A stretch of 64,000 bases of DNA from Rarobacter faecitabidus (GTDB lineage: Bacteria; Actinomycetota; Actinomycetes; Actinomycetales; Cellulomonadaceae), in assembly GCF_006716265.1 (NCBI RefSeq), contig NZ_VFOS01000003.1, positions 124,001 to 188,000 of the forward strand, in the 5' to 3' direction. The notes under the pieces were generated by a model. That model was not told the DNA's origin. It saw nothing but the letters and a program-made list of their open reading frames with translations, and did not search any database. Each line of letters starts with the position of its first letter. Position 1 is the stretch's first letter. Shown here piece by piece: positions 33,930 to 43,232 of the stretch. The position numbers and the translations under genes are program-made.

Positions 33930-34778
33930 ATGTCTGTCCTCATCTCACCTGCTGAACTCAAATCCCTCCTCGCCGGCGACAACGCACCTCGCATCCTCGA
34001 CGTCCGCTGGCGTCCCATCGCCCCGAACGGCCAGCCCGACTACGTCTCCGGCCACCTGCCCGGCGCCGTATACGTGGACCTCGAGACGGAACTCGCATTC
34101 CGCGGTGCCCGCAGCGAAGGACGTCACCCGTTGCCGCCCATCGACCTGCTGCAGTCCGCCGTGCGTCGCTGGGGCATCAGCGACGACGACCTGGTCGTTG
34201 TGTACGACGACCACAAGTCCATCGCCGCCTCCCGCGCCTGGTGGGTACTGCGGCACGCCGGCCTGACGAACGTTCGCATCCTGGACGGCGCGCTGAGCGG
34301 GTGGCGTGCTGCGGGTGGCAAGCTCGAGGCCGGCACGCCCCTGGTTCGGCCGGGCACCGCGACCCTGTCGTATGGCGCGCTGCCTGTCGCGGACATCGCC
34401 GACATCGAGGGCTTCGCCATCAGCCGCGCACTCCTGGACGCCCGCGCAACCGAGCACTTCCACGGGCTACCGGACATCGGCGAGCCCAAAGGCGGTCACA
34501 TCCCCGGCGCGCTGAGCGTCCCCACTCAGTTCAACATCGACGAGGACGGCTCCTTCAAGAGCCGCAAGCAGCTCTCCGCCCGGTTCCAGGCACTCGGCCT
34601 CGACCCCCACGTTCCGGTCGCCGTGTACTGCACGTCGGGCATCGCGGCCGCGCACACCGTCGTCGCGCTCGAGATCGCGGGCTTCCGCTCGGCGCTGTTC
34701 GCGGGATCGTGGTCGCAGTGGGTCAACACGCCCGTTCCCACAGGTCAGGCGGGGGCGGGGCTGCTCGGCGTCGCCTGA
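33930..34778 (+). CDS. sseA: Thiosulfate/3-mercaptopyruvate sulfurtransferase
   Basis: This 282-residue two-domain rhodanese begins MSVLISPAELKSLL. The N-terminal domain (about 10-125) is structural (ILDVRWRP, HLPGAVYVDLE). The C-terminal domain (about 160-275) carries the catalytic loop with Cys234 in YCTSGIAAAH. It moves sulfane sulfur from mercaptopyruvate or thiosulfate to acceptors such as thiols or cyanide. The CTSGIA loop is closer to mercaptopyruvate enzymes than to the classical CRxGxT loop. GAAGGA is 12 nt before the ATG. The cysteine leader upstream suggests expression follows cysteine supply. Confidence 0.92.
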   Translation: MSVLISPAELKSLLAGDNAPRILDVRWRPIAPNGQPDYVSGHLPGAVYVDLETELAFRGARSEGRHPLPPIDLLQSAVRRWGISDDDLVVVYDDHKSIAASRAWWVLRHAGLTNVRILDGALSGWRAAGGKLEAGTPLVRPGTATLSYGALPVADIADIEGFAISRALLDARATEHFHGLPDIGEPKGGHIPGALSVPTQFNIDEDGSFKSRKQLSARFQALGLDPHVPVAVYCTSGIAAAHTVVALEIAGFRSALFAGSWSQWVNTPVPTGQAGAGLLGVA

Positions 34779-34821
34779 CGAGGCCGCGCGTTGCCGCCCG
34801 CACTCGAAGTCTCGTACTGCT

Positions 34822-34862
34822 AGATTGTCGTAGGGCCACCGACAGTGGTCCTACGACAATCT
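34822..34862. terminator. Long inverted repeat between sulfurtransferase and ABC exporter genes
   Basis: An 18-bp stem (34822-34839 with 34845-34862, one G-T pair) has a 5-nt loop. It ends the sulfurtransferase transcript and lies 18 nt before the ABC gene, so it might also act on that gene's expression. Confidence 0.75.
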
Positions 34863-34880
34863 CACAGCGGAGAACTCGTC

Positions 34881-35867
34881 ATGGCAGACCCCAGCGGACC
34901 AGCGGTCGTAACCACGTCGCTTCGAAAGACGTACCGCACCTTCAGCGGCCGCAAGGTCGTCGCGGTCGAGAACCTCGATCTGACCGTCCCCCGCGGTGGC
35001 GTGCACGGATTCCTGGGACCCAACGGCTCCGGAAAGACGACCACCATCCGCATGATGCTGGGGCTCACCCGACCCGACTCCGGCACCGTCGAACTGCTCG
35101 GGCAGCCGATCCCCCGCGCGCTCCCCGCCGTCGTCCAGCGCGTGGGAGCCATCGTCGAGCAGCCCAAGTTCTATCCCTACTTCACTGGGCGCGAGAACCT
35201 CATCCAGCTCGCGCTGGCGATCGGGGTTCCGCGCCGGCGCGTCGACCAGGTGCTCGAACAGGTCGATCTGACCGGGCGCGCGCGGCACCGCTACCGAACG
35301 TATTCCCTCGGCATGAAACAGCGGCTCGCCATCGCGGCAACGCTGCTCAAGGATCCCGAGCTGCTGATCTTCGATGAGCCGACCAACGGCCTCGACCCCG
35401 CCGGCATTCGAGAGGTGCGGGGCACAATGCGTGAGCTTGCCGGTCAGGGCAAGACCGTGCTGGTATCCAGTCACATCCTCGCCGAGGTGGAGCAGGTCGC
35501 CGACACGGTTTCGATCATCGGGCGCGGGACGGTCATCGCGCAGGGTCGTGTGGACGAGTTGCTCGCCGCCCGAGGTGGCGCGTCCATTCGCGTGGGCCTG
35601 AAGATGTCGGAACTCGCCTCTGGACTCATCACGCTGCAAACCTCCGGCTTCGCCACGCGCGTCGAGGGTGCGCACATCGTCGTGTCGGGCGAGGCCGATC
35701 CGAGCGAGGTCAACCGCACGCTCGCACGTTCTGGCATCTTCGCCTCGGAACTGACCCCGCAGGGCGGCGGCCTCGAGGATCTCTTCCTAGAACTGACAGC
35801 GGGCGAGGTGACCGGCGGGAACGTCGATCCCGCGCCTCGCCCCGCCGGGGGAGGTGAGGCACGATGA
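34881..35867 (+). CDS. ABC-2 type exporter ATP-binding protein
   Basis: This 328-residue ATPase has Walker A GPNGSGKTTT, a Q-loop region, signature YSLGMKQRLAIA, and Walker B LLIFDEPTNGLDPAG with the switch His in SSHILAE. A C-terminal domain of about 90 residues (EVNRTLARSGIFASELTP) is typical of DrrA/BcrA-like exporters. It energises the permease encoded next, whose ATG overlaps this stop by four bases. The substrate (drug, lipid or peptide) is unknown. The ATG at 34881 follows GCGGAG. Confidence 0.9.
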   Translation: MADPSGPAVVTTSLRKTYRTFSGRKVVAVENLDLTVPRGGVHGFLGPNGSGKTTTIRMMLGLTRPDSGTVELLGQPIPRALPAVVQRVGAIVEQPKFYPYFTGRENLIQLALAIGVPRRRVDQVLEQVDLTGRARHRYRTYSLGMKQRLAIAATLLKDPELLIFDEPTNGLDPAGIREVRGTMRELAGQGKTVLVSSHILAEVEQVADTVSIIGRGTVIAQGRVDELLAARGGASIRVGLKMSELASGLITLQTSGFATRVEGAHIVVSGEADPSEVNRTLARSGIFASELTPQGGGLEDLFLELTAGEVTGGNVDPAPRPAGGGEAR

Positions 35868-36847
35868 CCAGCCTCATCCTCGCCGAGTTGCGCCGCTACT
35901 CAAAACGCACGCTCTTCATGGTCGGCATCATCGGGATCATCGGGATCCAGGTCACGCTGCTCGTCAACGCCTACGTGTCGAGCAGGCCCCCGACGGCGGC
36001 GCAGGTCGCCGAGGCTCAGCCGTGGATGGACGAGCAGCAGAAGTGGAACGAGGAGTACTACGGCCCCGATGGAGACTGCCTGCGCGAACAGGAGCTCAAT
36101 GGTGGCAGCAACGAGGACTGGGGGTGCCTCGATGTGCCACCGCCCGTAACGGTTGACACGTACTTCACGCGGGCGACCTACGAGGATCTCGCCGTGGGCG
36201 CATTTCCCGCGATGGCGAGTTTCTTCGCCATCTTCTCCTTCATCGCCGGCGTCAGTTTCATCACCGCTGAATTCTCCAGCGGATCGATTAGCAACTGGCT
36301 GACCTTTGAACCGCGACGCATGCGCGTGTTCTTTTCAAAGCTCAGCGCTTTGCTAATCGCGACGGGCGTGATCGGCGCGATCAACTTGTCGGTATCGGCT
36401 CTGGCGTTGCGCTTCATAAGCGCCATCAACGGCAGCCTCGGTGACGACCCTGGAAAGATAGACCGGATAGTGCTGCAGGAGGGCGGACGGTGGCTGCTCG
36501 GCGCGCTAATGGCCGTCGCCATCGGTTTCGCCATTGGCACGCTGCTCCGAAGTGCCTCACTGGCAGGCGGCGTCACTGTGCTGTTCATCATCATCGATCT
36601 CATGGCGACGAACATGGCGCGCGACTTCTGGCGAATCACCGTGACCCCGCGATTGCAGGCCTGGTTCATGGGCGACTACATGTACATCAACTACGACGAG
36701 TGCTACACGGCCAACGCCATGGGCCAGGAATGCACGCCGATCGAGCATCACCTCACCCAGGCGCAGGGCGGGTGGTACCTGCTCGCGTGCGCGGCCGTGA
36801 TCGTGACGGCGGCGCTACTTGTCTTCCGGCGGCGCGACGCGGCCTAG
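35864..36847 (+). CDS. ABC-2 type exporter permease
   Basis: This 327-residue membrane protein has one N-terminal helix (about 18-38), an external segment of about 75 residues with cysteines, then five hydrophobic helices (from about 105) and a C-terminal helix before FRRRDAA. This is the usual ABC-2 permease layout. It forms the channel for the ATPase upstream (ATGA overlap). The cysteine-containing loop (CLREQEL, WGCLD and later CYTANAMGQEC) may form disulfides outside the cell. Substrate unknown. Confidence 0.85.
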   Translation: MTSLILAELRRYSKRTLFMVGIIGIIGIQVTLLVNAYVSSRPPTAAQVAEAQPWMDEQQKWNEEYYGPDGDCLREQELNGGSNEDWGCLDVPPPVTVDTYFTRATYEDLAVGAFPAMASFFAIFSFIAGVSFITAEFSSGSISNWLTFEPRRMRVFFSKLSALLIATGVIGAINLSVSALALRFISAINGSLGDDPGKIDRIVLQEGGRWLLGALMAVAIGFAIGTLLRSASLAGGVTVLFIIIDLMATNMARDFWRITVTPRLQAWFMGDYMYINYDECYTANAMGQECTPIEHHLTQAQGGWYLLACAAVIVTAALLVFRRRDAA

Positions 36848-36862
36848 GTTAGCCCGCGGCTC

Positions 36863-36950
36863 CGCCACTCGCCGCCCGCCGTAGTTGCCACTTCGCCACT
36901 CGCCGTAGCTGCCACTTCGCCACTCGCCACTCGCCACTCGCCACTCGCCA
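36863..36950. repeat. Short tandem repeats (7-bp and 24-bp units)
   Basis: CGCCACTCGCCGTAGCTGCCACTT-like units (two) pass into four perfect copies of CGCCACT (36918-36945). The region is intergenic between convergent genes. Confidence 0.8.
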
Positions 36951-36956
36951 CGACAG

Positions 36957-37018
36957 AACACCGGTTAGGGTTGCTCGACGCGCGATATATCGTGTGTCGA
37001 GCAACCCTAACCGGTGTT
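36957..37018. terminator. 23-bp perfect inverted repeat
   Basis: The arms 36957-36979 and 36996-37018 are perfect complements (AACACCGGTTAGGGTTGCTC core). The 16-nt loop contains the palindrome CGATATATCG. It lies between the exporter permease and purL, which converge, so a shared terminator is likely. The length and perfection are unusual. Confidence 0.75.
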
Positions 37019-37108
37019 TGCGGGATTTTCAGTCACGCATTCCCCGCGTCCGTGACGACAGTAACGACCGGTGGCCGGTGTTTGCGGGATTTTCAGTCAC
37101 GCATTCCC
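37011..37108. repeat. 34-bp direct repeat, two copies
   Basis: The sequence starting CCGGTGTTTGCGGGATTTTC and ending CACGCATTCCC occurs at 37011-37044 and 37075-37108 with a 30-nt spacer. The first copy overlaps the right arm of the long inverted repeat. Confidence 0.8.
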
Positions 37109-37194
37109 GGCCGCGCACCGGCACGGCCGGCTCAGCGTGGGCAGGCTCAGGCAGAGGGCAGAGTGCTCCGGACAGCGGGCAGAATGTTCAGGGC

Positions 37195-39534
37195 TCAGCC
37201 GAACAGCTTGGGAAGCGTCCCCTCGAAGAGTTCACGCGCCTCGGCCAGCGGCACCTCGAACGACCCCGCCACATTGACCGTGGCGTCCTCTCTGCTCGTG
37301 GTCGTACCGATCACGGCCGCGGGGACACCGTGGTTCTCGGCCAGCGAGGTGAAGGCGGCGACCTTCTCGCTGGGAACGGCGACGAGCACGCGCGCGGTCG
37401 ATTCCGAGAACAGCGCCTCGAACTGGTTGATGCCGTCGCGCTCGCGAATCGCGTCGAGATTGACCGTCACGCCGTAACCGTGCCGCAGGGCCGCCTCGAA
37501 AAGTCCCTGGCTCAGTCCGCCCTCGGACAGGTCGTGCGCGCCGGCGACTACGCCAGCGGAGCGCGCCGCCTGCAGAAGTTCGGCCAGCGAGCGCTCGGCG
37601 TCGAAATCCACGATCGGCGGCACCCCGCCGAGTTGCCCGTGCACGACATCCGCCCAGGCGGAACCGTCGAGTTCGCCGCGTGTGCGTCCCAGCAGCATGA
37701 CGGCGAGCCCGGCCTCGGACCAGCCCATGGGGATTGCGGCGCGGACATCGTCCAGCACGCCGAGCACACCGACCACCGGGGTGGGGTGAATCGACGAATC
37801 GGACTCGTCCGGATCGCCGGTCGTGTTGTACAGCGACACGTTGCCGCCCGTGACCGGAACGCCCAGTTCTTTACAGGCCTCGGCCAGGCCCTCGATGGCC
37901 TCGACGAGCTGCCACATCGTGGCCGGATGCTCCGGGGTACCGAAGTTGAGGCAGTCGGTGACCGCTAGCGGGCGGGCGCCGACGGTGGCGACGTTGCGGT
38001 ACGCCTCCGCGAGCGCGAGCTGAGCACCCGTGCGCGGGTCGAGCTTCGCGTAGCGACCGTTCGCATCGGTGGCGAGGGCCACGCCGAGTCCGGTGGACTC
38101 GTCCACGCGGATCACGCCGGAGTCGTCCGGCTGGGCGAGTGCGGTGTTGCCCTGCACGAACCGATCGTACTGGTTCGTCACCCAGGCCGGCGACGCGAGG
38201 TTGGGCGAACCGAGCAGCCGCATGGCGGTCGCGCGAAGTTCGTCGCCGGTGCTCGGACGGGCGTAGTTGATGCGTCCCTCGGCGGTCGATACGGAGTCGC
38301 GGTTAAGGGCGTCCTGCCACTGCGGGCGCGCATACGGGCGGTCGTAGACCGGACCCTCGTGCGCCACCGTGCGCGGATCGACGTCCACGATCCGCTGGCC
38401 ATGGTGATCGATCGTGAGGCGGCCCGAGTCGTTGACCTCGCCGACCACGGACGATTCAACGTCCCACTTGCTCGTGATGGCGAGGAACTCGTCGAGCTTC
38501 TCGGGAGTGACGACCGCCATCATGCGCTCCTGCGATTCGCTCATCAGGATCTCACCGGCGTTCAGCGTGGGGTCGCGCAGCAGGACGTCGTCCAGCCAGA
38601 CGTGCATCCCGCCCTCGCCGTTCGAGGCGAGCTCGGACGTCGCGCACGAGATACCGGCGGCGCCCAGGTCTTGGATGCCCTCGACGACCCCGGCCTTGTA
38701 GAGCTCGAGGCAGCACTCGATAAGTACCTTCTCCATGAAGGGGTCGCCCACCTGGACGCTCGGCCGCTTGGCGGGCACGCCGTCCTCGAACGTCTCCGAG
38801 GCGAGGATGGAGGCGCCGCCAATGCCGTCACCACCGGTGCGCGCGCCGAAGAGGACGACCTTGTTGCCCACGCCGGACGCGTTGGCGAGGTGGATGTCCT
38901 CGTGGCGCAGCACGCCGAGGCAGAGCGCGTTCACGAGCGGGTTGCCCTGATAGGACGAGTCGAAGACCAGTTCGCCGCCGATGTTCGGCAGGCCGAGGCT
39001 GTTGCCGTAGCCGCCGACCCCCGCGACAACGCCGTGCACGACGCGGGCGGTGTCCGGGTGGTCCACAGCCCCGAAACGGAGCTGATCCATGACGGCCACC
39101 GGTCGCGCGCCCATGGAGATGATGTCGCGGACGATGCCGCCCACGCCCGTCGCCGCGCCCTGGTAGGGCTCGACGAAGCTCGGGTGGTTGTGGGACTCGA
39201 CCTTGAACGTGACGGCCCAGCCGTCGCCGATGTCGACGACGCCCGCGTTCTCACCCATGCCCACCAGGAGGTGCTTCTTCATCTCCTCGGTCGTGGCATC
39301 GCCGAACTTGCGCAGGTGCACCTTGGACGACTTGTACGAGCAGTGCTCCGACCACATCACGGAGTACATCGCGAGTTCGGCCGCGGTGGGGCGCCGGCCA
39401 AGCAGTTCGCGGATGCGATCGTACTCATCCGCCTTGAGGCCGAGTTCCGCGTACGGCTGCGGCTCATCGGGAGTAGCCGCGGCCCGCTCCACGGTGTCAA
39501 GGATCGGCGCTTGGTGGTTGGCGGTCTCGCTCAT
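37195..39534 (-). CDS. purL: Phosphoribosylformylglycinamidine synthase, PurL subunit
   Basis: This 779-residue small-type PurL is the synthetase subunit that turns FGAR into FGAM with ammonia from PurQ. Typical blocks are [46 protein letters not shown] and ERMMAVV. Two repeated ATPase-type halves can be followed. The length fits the split PurS/PurQ/PurL system also seen in this window, with the other two subunits about 14 kb away. The ATG at 39534 follows GAGGGAA. It is a single-gene transcript between a promoter at 39535-39646 and the inverted repeat at 36957. Confidence 0.96.
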   Translation of the reverse strand: MSETANHQAPILDTVERAAATPDEPQPYAELGLKADEYDRIRELLGRRPTAAELAMYSVMWSEHCSYKSSKVHLRKFGDATTEEMKKHLLVGMGENAGVVDIGDGWAVTFKVESHNHPSFVEPYQGAATGVGGIVRDIISMGARPVAVMDQLRFGAVDHPDTARVVHGVVAGVGGYGNSLGLPNIGGELVFDSSYQGNPLVNALCLGVLRHEDIHLANASGVGNKVVLFGARTGGDGIGGASILASETFEDGVPAKRPSVQVGDPFMEKVLIECCLELYKAGVVEGIQDLGAAGISCATSELASNGEGGMHVWLDDVLLRDPTLNAGEILMSESQERMMAVVTPEKLDEFLAITSKWDVESSVVGEVNDSGRLTIDHHGQRIVDVDPRTVAHEGPVYDRPYARPQWQDALNRDSVSTAEGRINYARPSTGDELRATAMRLLGSPNLASPAWVTNQYDRFVQGNTALAQPDDSGVIRVDESTGLGVALATDANGRYAKLDPRTGAQLALAEAYRNVATVGARPLAVTDCLNFGTPEHPATMWQLVEAIEGLAEACKELGVPVTGGNVSLYNTTGDPDESDSSIHPTPVVGVLGVLDDVRAAIPMGWSEAGLAVMLLGRTRGELDGSAWADVVHGQLGGVPPIVDFDAERSLAELLQAARSAGVVAGAHDLSEGGLSQGLFEAALRHGYGVTVNLDAIRERDGINQFEALFSESTARVLVAVPSEKVAAFTSLAENHGVPAAVIGTTTSREDATVNVAGSFEVPLAEARELFEGTLPKLFG

Positions 39535-39646
39535 CGGTTCCCTCAGCAGAAGTGGCACTGGTGGCGCGCTGTTTCGCGGTGGCGGACACCATTCGGGCGC
39601 CGCGCAAACCGGACTGCATGCATGTAGCAGTCTACCCGCCTCGTGA

Positions 39647-40549
39647 ATGCGTGAAGATGGGGTGGTGACCCTCCGCTCTTCGCGCCGCAGCCTGGCAATC
39701 AGTGCCGCGATCGCCATCGCGTTCCCGATGGTGATGGCGGGCTGCGGGGTCGGCGGATCCACGATCGATTCGCCGTCGGGTCCACCTGTCGCTGAGGACG
39801 AGGCCTCCTCCGCGGCCCCATCCCCGAGCGGACCGCCCGCGCCGGGGCAGCCGGACGAGGCCGTCCCATACCTGGATCTCGGCTCGTTCACGATATCCAG
39901 CGACGGCGATGTGACCTATCGGGAGGGCGCGGGCAAGACCAGCGCATTGGACGATTCGACGTCGCTCGTGTGGGCGCCCAGGTCAGCGACGGCCCCCTAC
40001 ACGGCTCGTTTCCTCATCGAGGCGGCCGATGTTGCGGCCTCGGCGCTGCCCGACGGCTCGGTGGTGCTGGAGCGCGACGGAGAACTCGTCCTCGCTATCG
40101 CAAGCCTGGAACCCGCCCAGGAAGCCCTGGCGCGCGACCTGGCCGACGCCGCGGGTACGAGCGCGCCGCCCTCGCCCTTCGCCTCGGCGGAGTGGGAGCC
40201 TGCACGCACCGGCGCGGGGTACGAGGTCACGGCGCTCGTGACGGCGGGCAGGCTTGTCGCCATCTGGGGAACCGCCACCATCGAATCGGTGCGCTGGCTC
40301 GACCGTGGCGAGGGTGGGAAGTCCCTCGCAGCGACGCCGACTGCGCTCGGCAGGCTCGCGAGCGAGGCGCCCTATCGCTACGCGATGGGGGAGGTCGCGT
40401 CAATCGCCCCGGCGGCGGATACGACAGTCATGGACAAGCAACTGAGATGCCATCTGCTTGGAGCCCGCGCCAAGGAATCCTGGAATCTTGAGCCGTGGCG
40501 CCCGGATGTCGACTTCGCGGAGTACCTGCTGGCTCGCTGCAATCCCTAG
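39647..40549 (+). CDS. Hypothetical lipoprotein
   Basis: This 300-residue exported protein has a signal peptide ([17 protein letters not shown]) and a lipobox-like MAGC near residue 33, followed by a Ser/Pro/Gly-rich spacer to about residue 65. The mature part is a soluble domain that I do not recognise. GTG codons six or seven codons in are alternative starts, and the SD is weak for all. No partner is obvious; the downstream gene is a TetR regulator 78 nt away. Surface location is seen from the sequence; the role is unknown. Confidence 0.72.
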   Translation: MREDGVVTLRSSRRSLAISAAIAIAFPMVMAGCGVGGSTIDSPSGPPVAEDEASSAAPSPSGPPAPGQPDEAVPYLDLGSFTISSDGDVTYREGAGKTSALDDSTSLVWAPRSATAPYTARFLIEAADVAASALPDGSVVLERDGELVLAIASLEPAQEALARDLADAAGTSAPPSPFASAEWEPARTGAGYEVTALVTAGRLVAIWGTATIESVRWLDRGEGGKSLAATPTALGRLASEAPYRYAMGEVASIAPAADTTVMDKQLRCHLLGARAKESWNLEPWRPDVDFAEYLLARCNP

Positions 40550-40627
40550 CGCTTCGCCGGTCAACCCCAGTAAGTGGCCCGCTCGCCCCCAGAAAAACGA
40601 GCAGGGGCCGATCCACTAGTGCGAAGC

Positions 40628-41347
40628 ATGCCCGCAAGCATAGAATCAGGCGTGCAAACAACGCGTTCTCACGACACGCGGCTGCGGCTTCTGACCGCCG
40701 CCGCCGAGGTCCTCGCAGACGAGGGCTACGCCGCGACGTCCCTATCGACCGTAGCGGCACGTATCGGCCTCACCAAGGGTGCCTTTGCCTACCACTTTCC
40801 CACCAAGGGCACGATCTCGGAGGCGCTGCGCGACGAGTTCCTCGCCACGGTCGATGGCATCGAGGCGCGCAGCCGTGAGGTGTTCCCGGACAAGCCCGCC
40901 CAGGCATTCCTCCTCTACCTCGCGGGCATTGGCTCAACGCTGGTCTCGGACCCGGTGTTCCGCGGCGCGTCGGCTCTCTCGTTCGACCTGTCCGCCCCGC
41001 GCCGGGACGCCGTTGACATGCTCACGCGCACGCTGTGGCACCTGGAGCGCTTCATCGCCGACTTCGACACCGCGGGGACCGCTCGGGCGGATCGGACGCC
41101 CGCCGACCTGGCCGAGGTCGTGCTGTGGATGCTCATGGGACAGAACTTCACCGGGCGCCGGCTCGTCAGGACGGCCGCGAATCCCGACCTGACCAGCCGC
41201 GTATTGCTGGAACTGACCCACGTCGAGAACCCGGACGCCGCGATCGAGGAGGTATCGGCACTCCTGCGATCAGGTGAGATGGAATACCGGGTGATCACGT
41301 TTCAGGCGGGCGAGTTGGCTCCAGAGAAACCCCTCGACGCCGGGTAG
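40628..41347 (+). CDS. TetR family transcriptional regulator
   Basis: This regulator of about 239 residues has an N-terminal TetR helix-turn-helix (RLRLLTAAAEVLADEGY, then STVAARIGLTKGAFAYHF, about 30-75) and an unrelated all-helical ligand domain. It would repress nearby or distant promoters and release on ligand binding; the ligand is unknown. Start choices are ATG 40628 or GTG 40652, since the residues before the HTH are poorly conserved. The neighbours (a lipoprotein before, rhodanese-metZ after) do not name a target. Confidence 0.88.
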   Translation: MPASIESGVQTTRSHDTRLRLLTAAAEVLADEGYAATSLSTVAARIGLTKGAFAYHFPTKGTISEALRDEFLATVDGIEARSREVFPDKPAQAFLLYLAGIGSTLVSDPVFRGASALSFDLSAPRRDAVDMLTRTLWHLERFIADFDTAGTARADRTPADLAEVVLWMLMGQNFTGRRLVRTAANPDLTSRVLLELTHVENPDAAIEEVSALLRSGEMEYRVITFQAGELAPEKPLDAG

Positions 41348-41431
41348 CGTCTCACTATTCGGACTCGCACCCTATCGATTCCGAGACAGGAGCATCCTGC
41401 TGTAAGTATTACTGTCACAACAGGAGGCACC

Positions 41432-41848
41432 ATGTCGTACGCAGGCGATCTCACTCCGCAAGAAGCCTGGGACTTCTTAGCGGCCAATCCTCAGGCCGTG
41501 CTCGTCGATGTTCGCACTCCGCAGGAATGGGCGCAGATAGGCGTACCGGTGACCGAGGAACTGGGACGTGACGCCGCATTCGTGTCGTGGCTCGGCGATG
41601 GTGGTGTGCCCAATCCAGCCTTCGTCGAGGACCTCAAGGAGCTCGGTCTCGAAGCCGGCGACGAACGCCCCATCGTATTCCTGTGCCGCTCGGGTCAGCG
41701 CTCGATCGCCGCTGCGCTTGCCGCGACCGATGCCGGGCTCGGACCGGCCTACAACATCCTCGAAGGCTTCGAGGGCGGCGTCGACGCATTCGGCAACCGC
41801 GGTGTTGGCGGGTGGAAGACGGCTGGACTCGCCTGGAAGCAATCATGA
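41432..41848 (+). CDS. Single-domain rhodanese coupled to metZ
   Basis: This 138-residue single rhodanese domain has VLVDVRTPQEW near 24-34 and the catalytic loop with Cys85 in FLCRSGQRS. It carries persulfide sulfur. A strong SD, AGGAGG, precedes the ATG. The stop overlaps the start of metZ (ATGA), so the two proteins are made together. It may supply sulfide or persulfide to the sulfhydrylase, a known gene pairing in actinobacteria; this role is inference. Confidence 0.9.
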   Translation: MSYAGDLTPQEAWDFLAANPQAVLVDVRTPQEWAQIGVPVTEELGRDAAFVSWLGDGGVPNPAFVEDLKELGLEAGDERPIVFLCRSGQRSIAAALAATDAGLGPAYNILEGFEGGVDAFGNRGVGGWKTAGLAWKQS

Positions 41849-43068
41849 GCGGTTCCGGTCACAAGCCGCTACCCGAATGGGTGCACCCCGACACGGTGGC
41901 GGTGCGCGGCGGTCACGTCCGCAGCGAGTTCGGCGAAACCTCCGAGGGCATCTTCCTCACGCAGGGCTACGTCTACGACCGCGCGCAGGATGCCGAGGAC
42001 GCATTCCTTGGGCTGACCGACACGTACATGTATTCGCGCTATTCGAACCCGACCGTGCGCGTCTTCGAGGAGCGCCTGCGGCTCCTCGACGGCGCCGAGG
42101 CCGCCTATGCGACCGCGACCGGGATGTCTGCCGTGTTCACCTCGATCGCGTCCGTGGTCCAGTCGGGCTCACGCATTGTCGCTGCACGCGCGCTGTTCGG
42201 TTCGACTCTCGTCGTGTTCAACGAGATCCTTGCCAAGTGGGGGGTCACGACCGACTACGTCGACGGACACGAGATCGACCAGTGGCGCGAGGCGCTCTCC
42301 AGGCCGGCCGACGTCGTCTTCTTCGAGACGCCGTCCAACCCGATGCAGGACATCATCGACGTGGCCGCCGTCACCGAACTCGCCCACGCGGCGGGCGCCC
42401 TGGTGATCGTGGACAACGTCTTCGCCACCCCGATCCTGCAACGCCCGCTCGACTTGGGCGTGGATGTCGTCGTCTACTCGGCCACGAAGCACATCGACGG
42501 GCAGGGACGCGTGCTGGGCGGGGCTATCCTCGGCTCGGACGAGTACATCCACGGATCCGTGGAGAAGTTGATCCGCAACACAGGTCCGTCCCTGAGCCCT
42601 TTCAACGCGTGGATACTGCTCAAGGGCCTGGAGACGCTGTCCGTTCGCGTGAACGCTCAGAACGCCAGCGCACTCGCCGTGGCCACCGCGCTGAGCGAGG
42701 CACCCGAGATCGCGCGGGTCCGCTATCCATACCTGCCTTCGCACCCGCAGTACGAACTAGCGCGCCGGCAGCAGTCGGGTGGCGGCACCGTCGTCACCTT
42801 CGACCTCGCCGTCGATGAGAACACCGACCCGATCGCGGCTAAGCAGCGCACCTACCGGTTCCTCGACGCACTGCAGATCGCCGATATCTCGAACAACCTC
42901 GGCGACGCCAAATCGATCGTGACGCACCCCGCGACGACCACGCACTCCAAGTTGGGCGTCGAGGGCCGGGCAGCCGTCGGCATCGCCGAGACCACGGTCA
43001 GGCTATCGGTCGGTCTTGAGGATTCGCGCGACATCATTCAGGACGTGCAGCAGGCGCTGCGGGCGTGA
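41845..43068 (+). CDS. metZ: O-succinylhomoserine sulfhydrylase (MetZ)
   Basis: This 407-residue PLP enzyme of the Cys/Met metabolism family has the PLP lysine Lys215 in YSATKHIDGQG and blocks YSRYSNPTV, ATATGMSAVFTSIAS and ETPSNPMQDIID. It replaces the succinyl group of O-succinylhomoserine with sulfide to give homocysteine, the direct sulfhydrylation route to methionine. The DGQGRVLGG motif is typical of MetZ in contrast to MetB. The start overlaps the rhodanese stop. A 19-bp repeat array begins 11 nt after its stop. Confidence 0.93.
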   Translation: MSGSGHKPLPEWVHPDTVAVRGGHVRSEFGETSEGIFLTQGYVYDRAQDAEDAFLGLTDTYMYSRYSNPTVRVFEERLRLLDGAEAAYATATGMSAVFTSIASVVQSGSRIVAARALFGSTLVVFNEILAKWGVTTDYVDGHEIDQWREALSRPADVVFFETPSNPMQDIIDVAAVTELAHAAGALVIVDNVFATPILQRPLDLGVDVVVYSATKHIDGQGRVLGGAILGSDEYIHGSVEKLIRNTGPSLSPFNAWILLKGLETLSVRVNAQNASALAVATALSEAPEIARVRYPYLPSHPQYELARRQQSGGGTVVTFDLAVDENTDPIAAKQRTYRFLDALQIADISNNLGDAKSIVTHPATTTHSKLGVEGRAAVGIAETTVRLSVGLEDSRDIIQDVQQALRA

Positions 43069-43078
43069 CCTCCGCTGG

Positions 43079-43181
43079 GCGGGCGTAGCGTCCGCAGGCG
43101 GGCGTAGCGTTCGCAGGCGGACGTAGCGTCCGCAGGCGGGCGTAGCGTCCGCAGGCGGGCGTAGCGTCCGCAGGCGGACGT
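43079..43181. repeat. 19-bp tandem repeat, five copies plus partial
   Basis: The units GCGGGCGTAGCGTCCGCAG (43079-43173) differ at one or two positions and are followed by GCGGACGT. Most units are partly self-complementary (GCGGAC...GTCCGC), so the transcript would fold. They lie between metZ and the convergent AI-2E gene. Confidence 0.9.
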
Positions 43182-43232
43182 GACCTAGGCCGGGCGATGG
43201 GCAGGGCGACGCGGGAACTGGTCCCGCCGCGG

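Noticed and set aside
43079-43181. CRISPR array
   Set aside because: Units are contiguous 19-mers with no unique spacers, and no cas gene is present.
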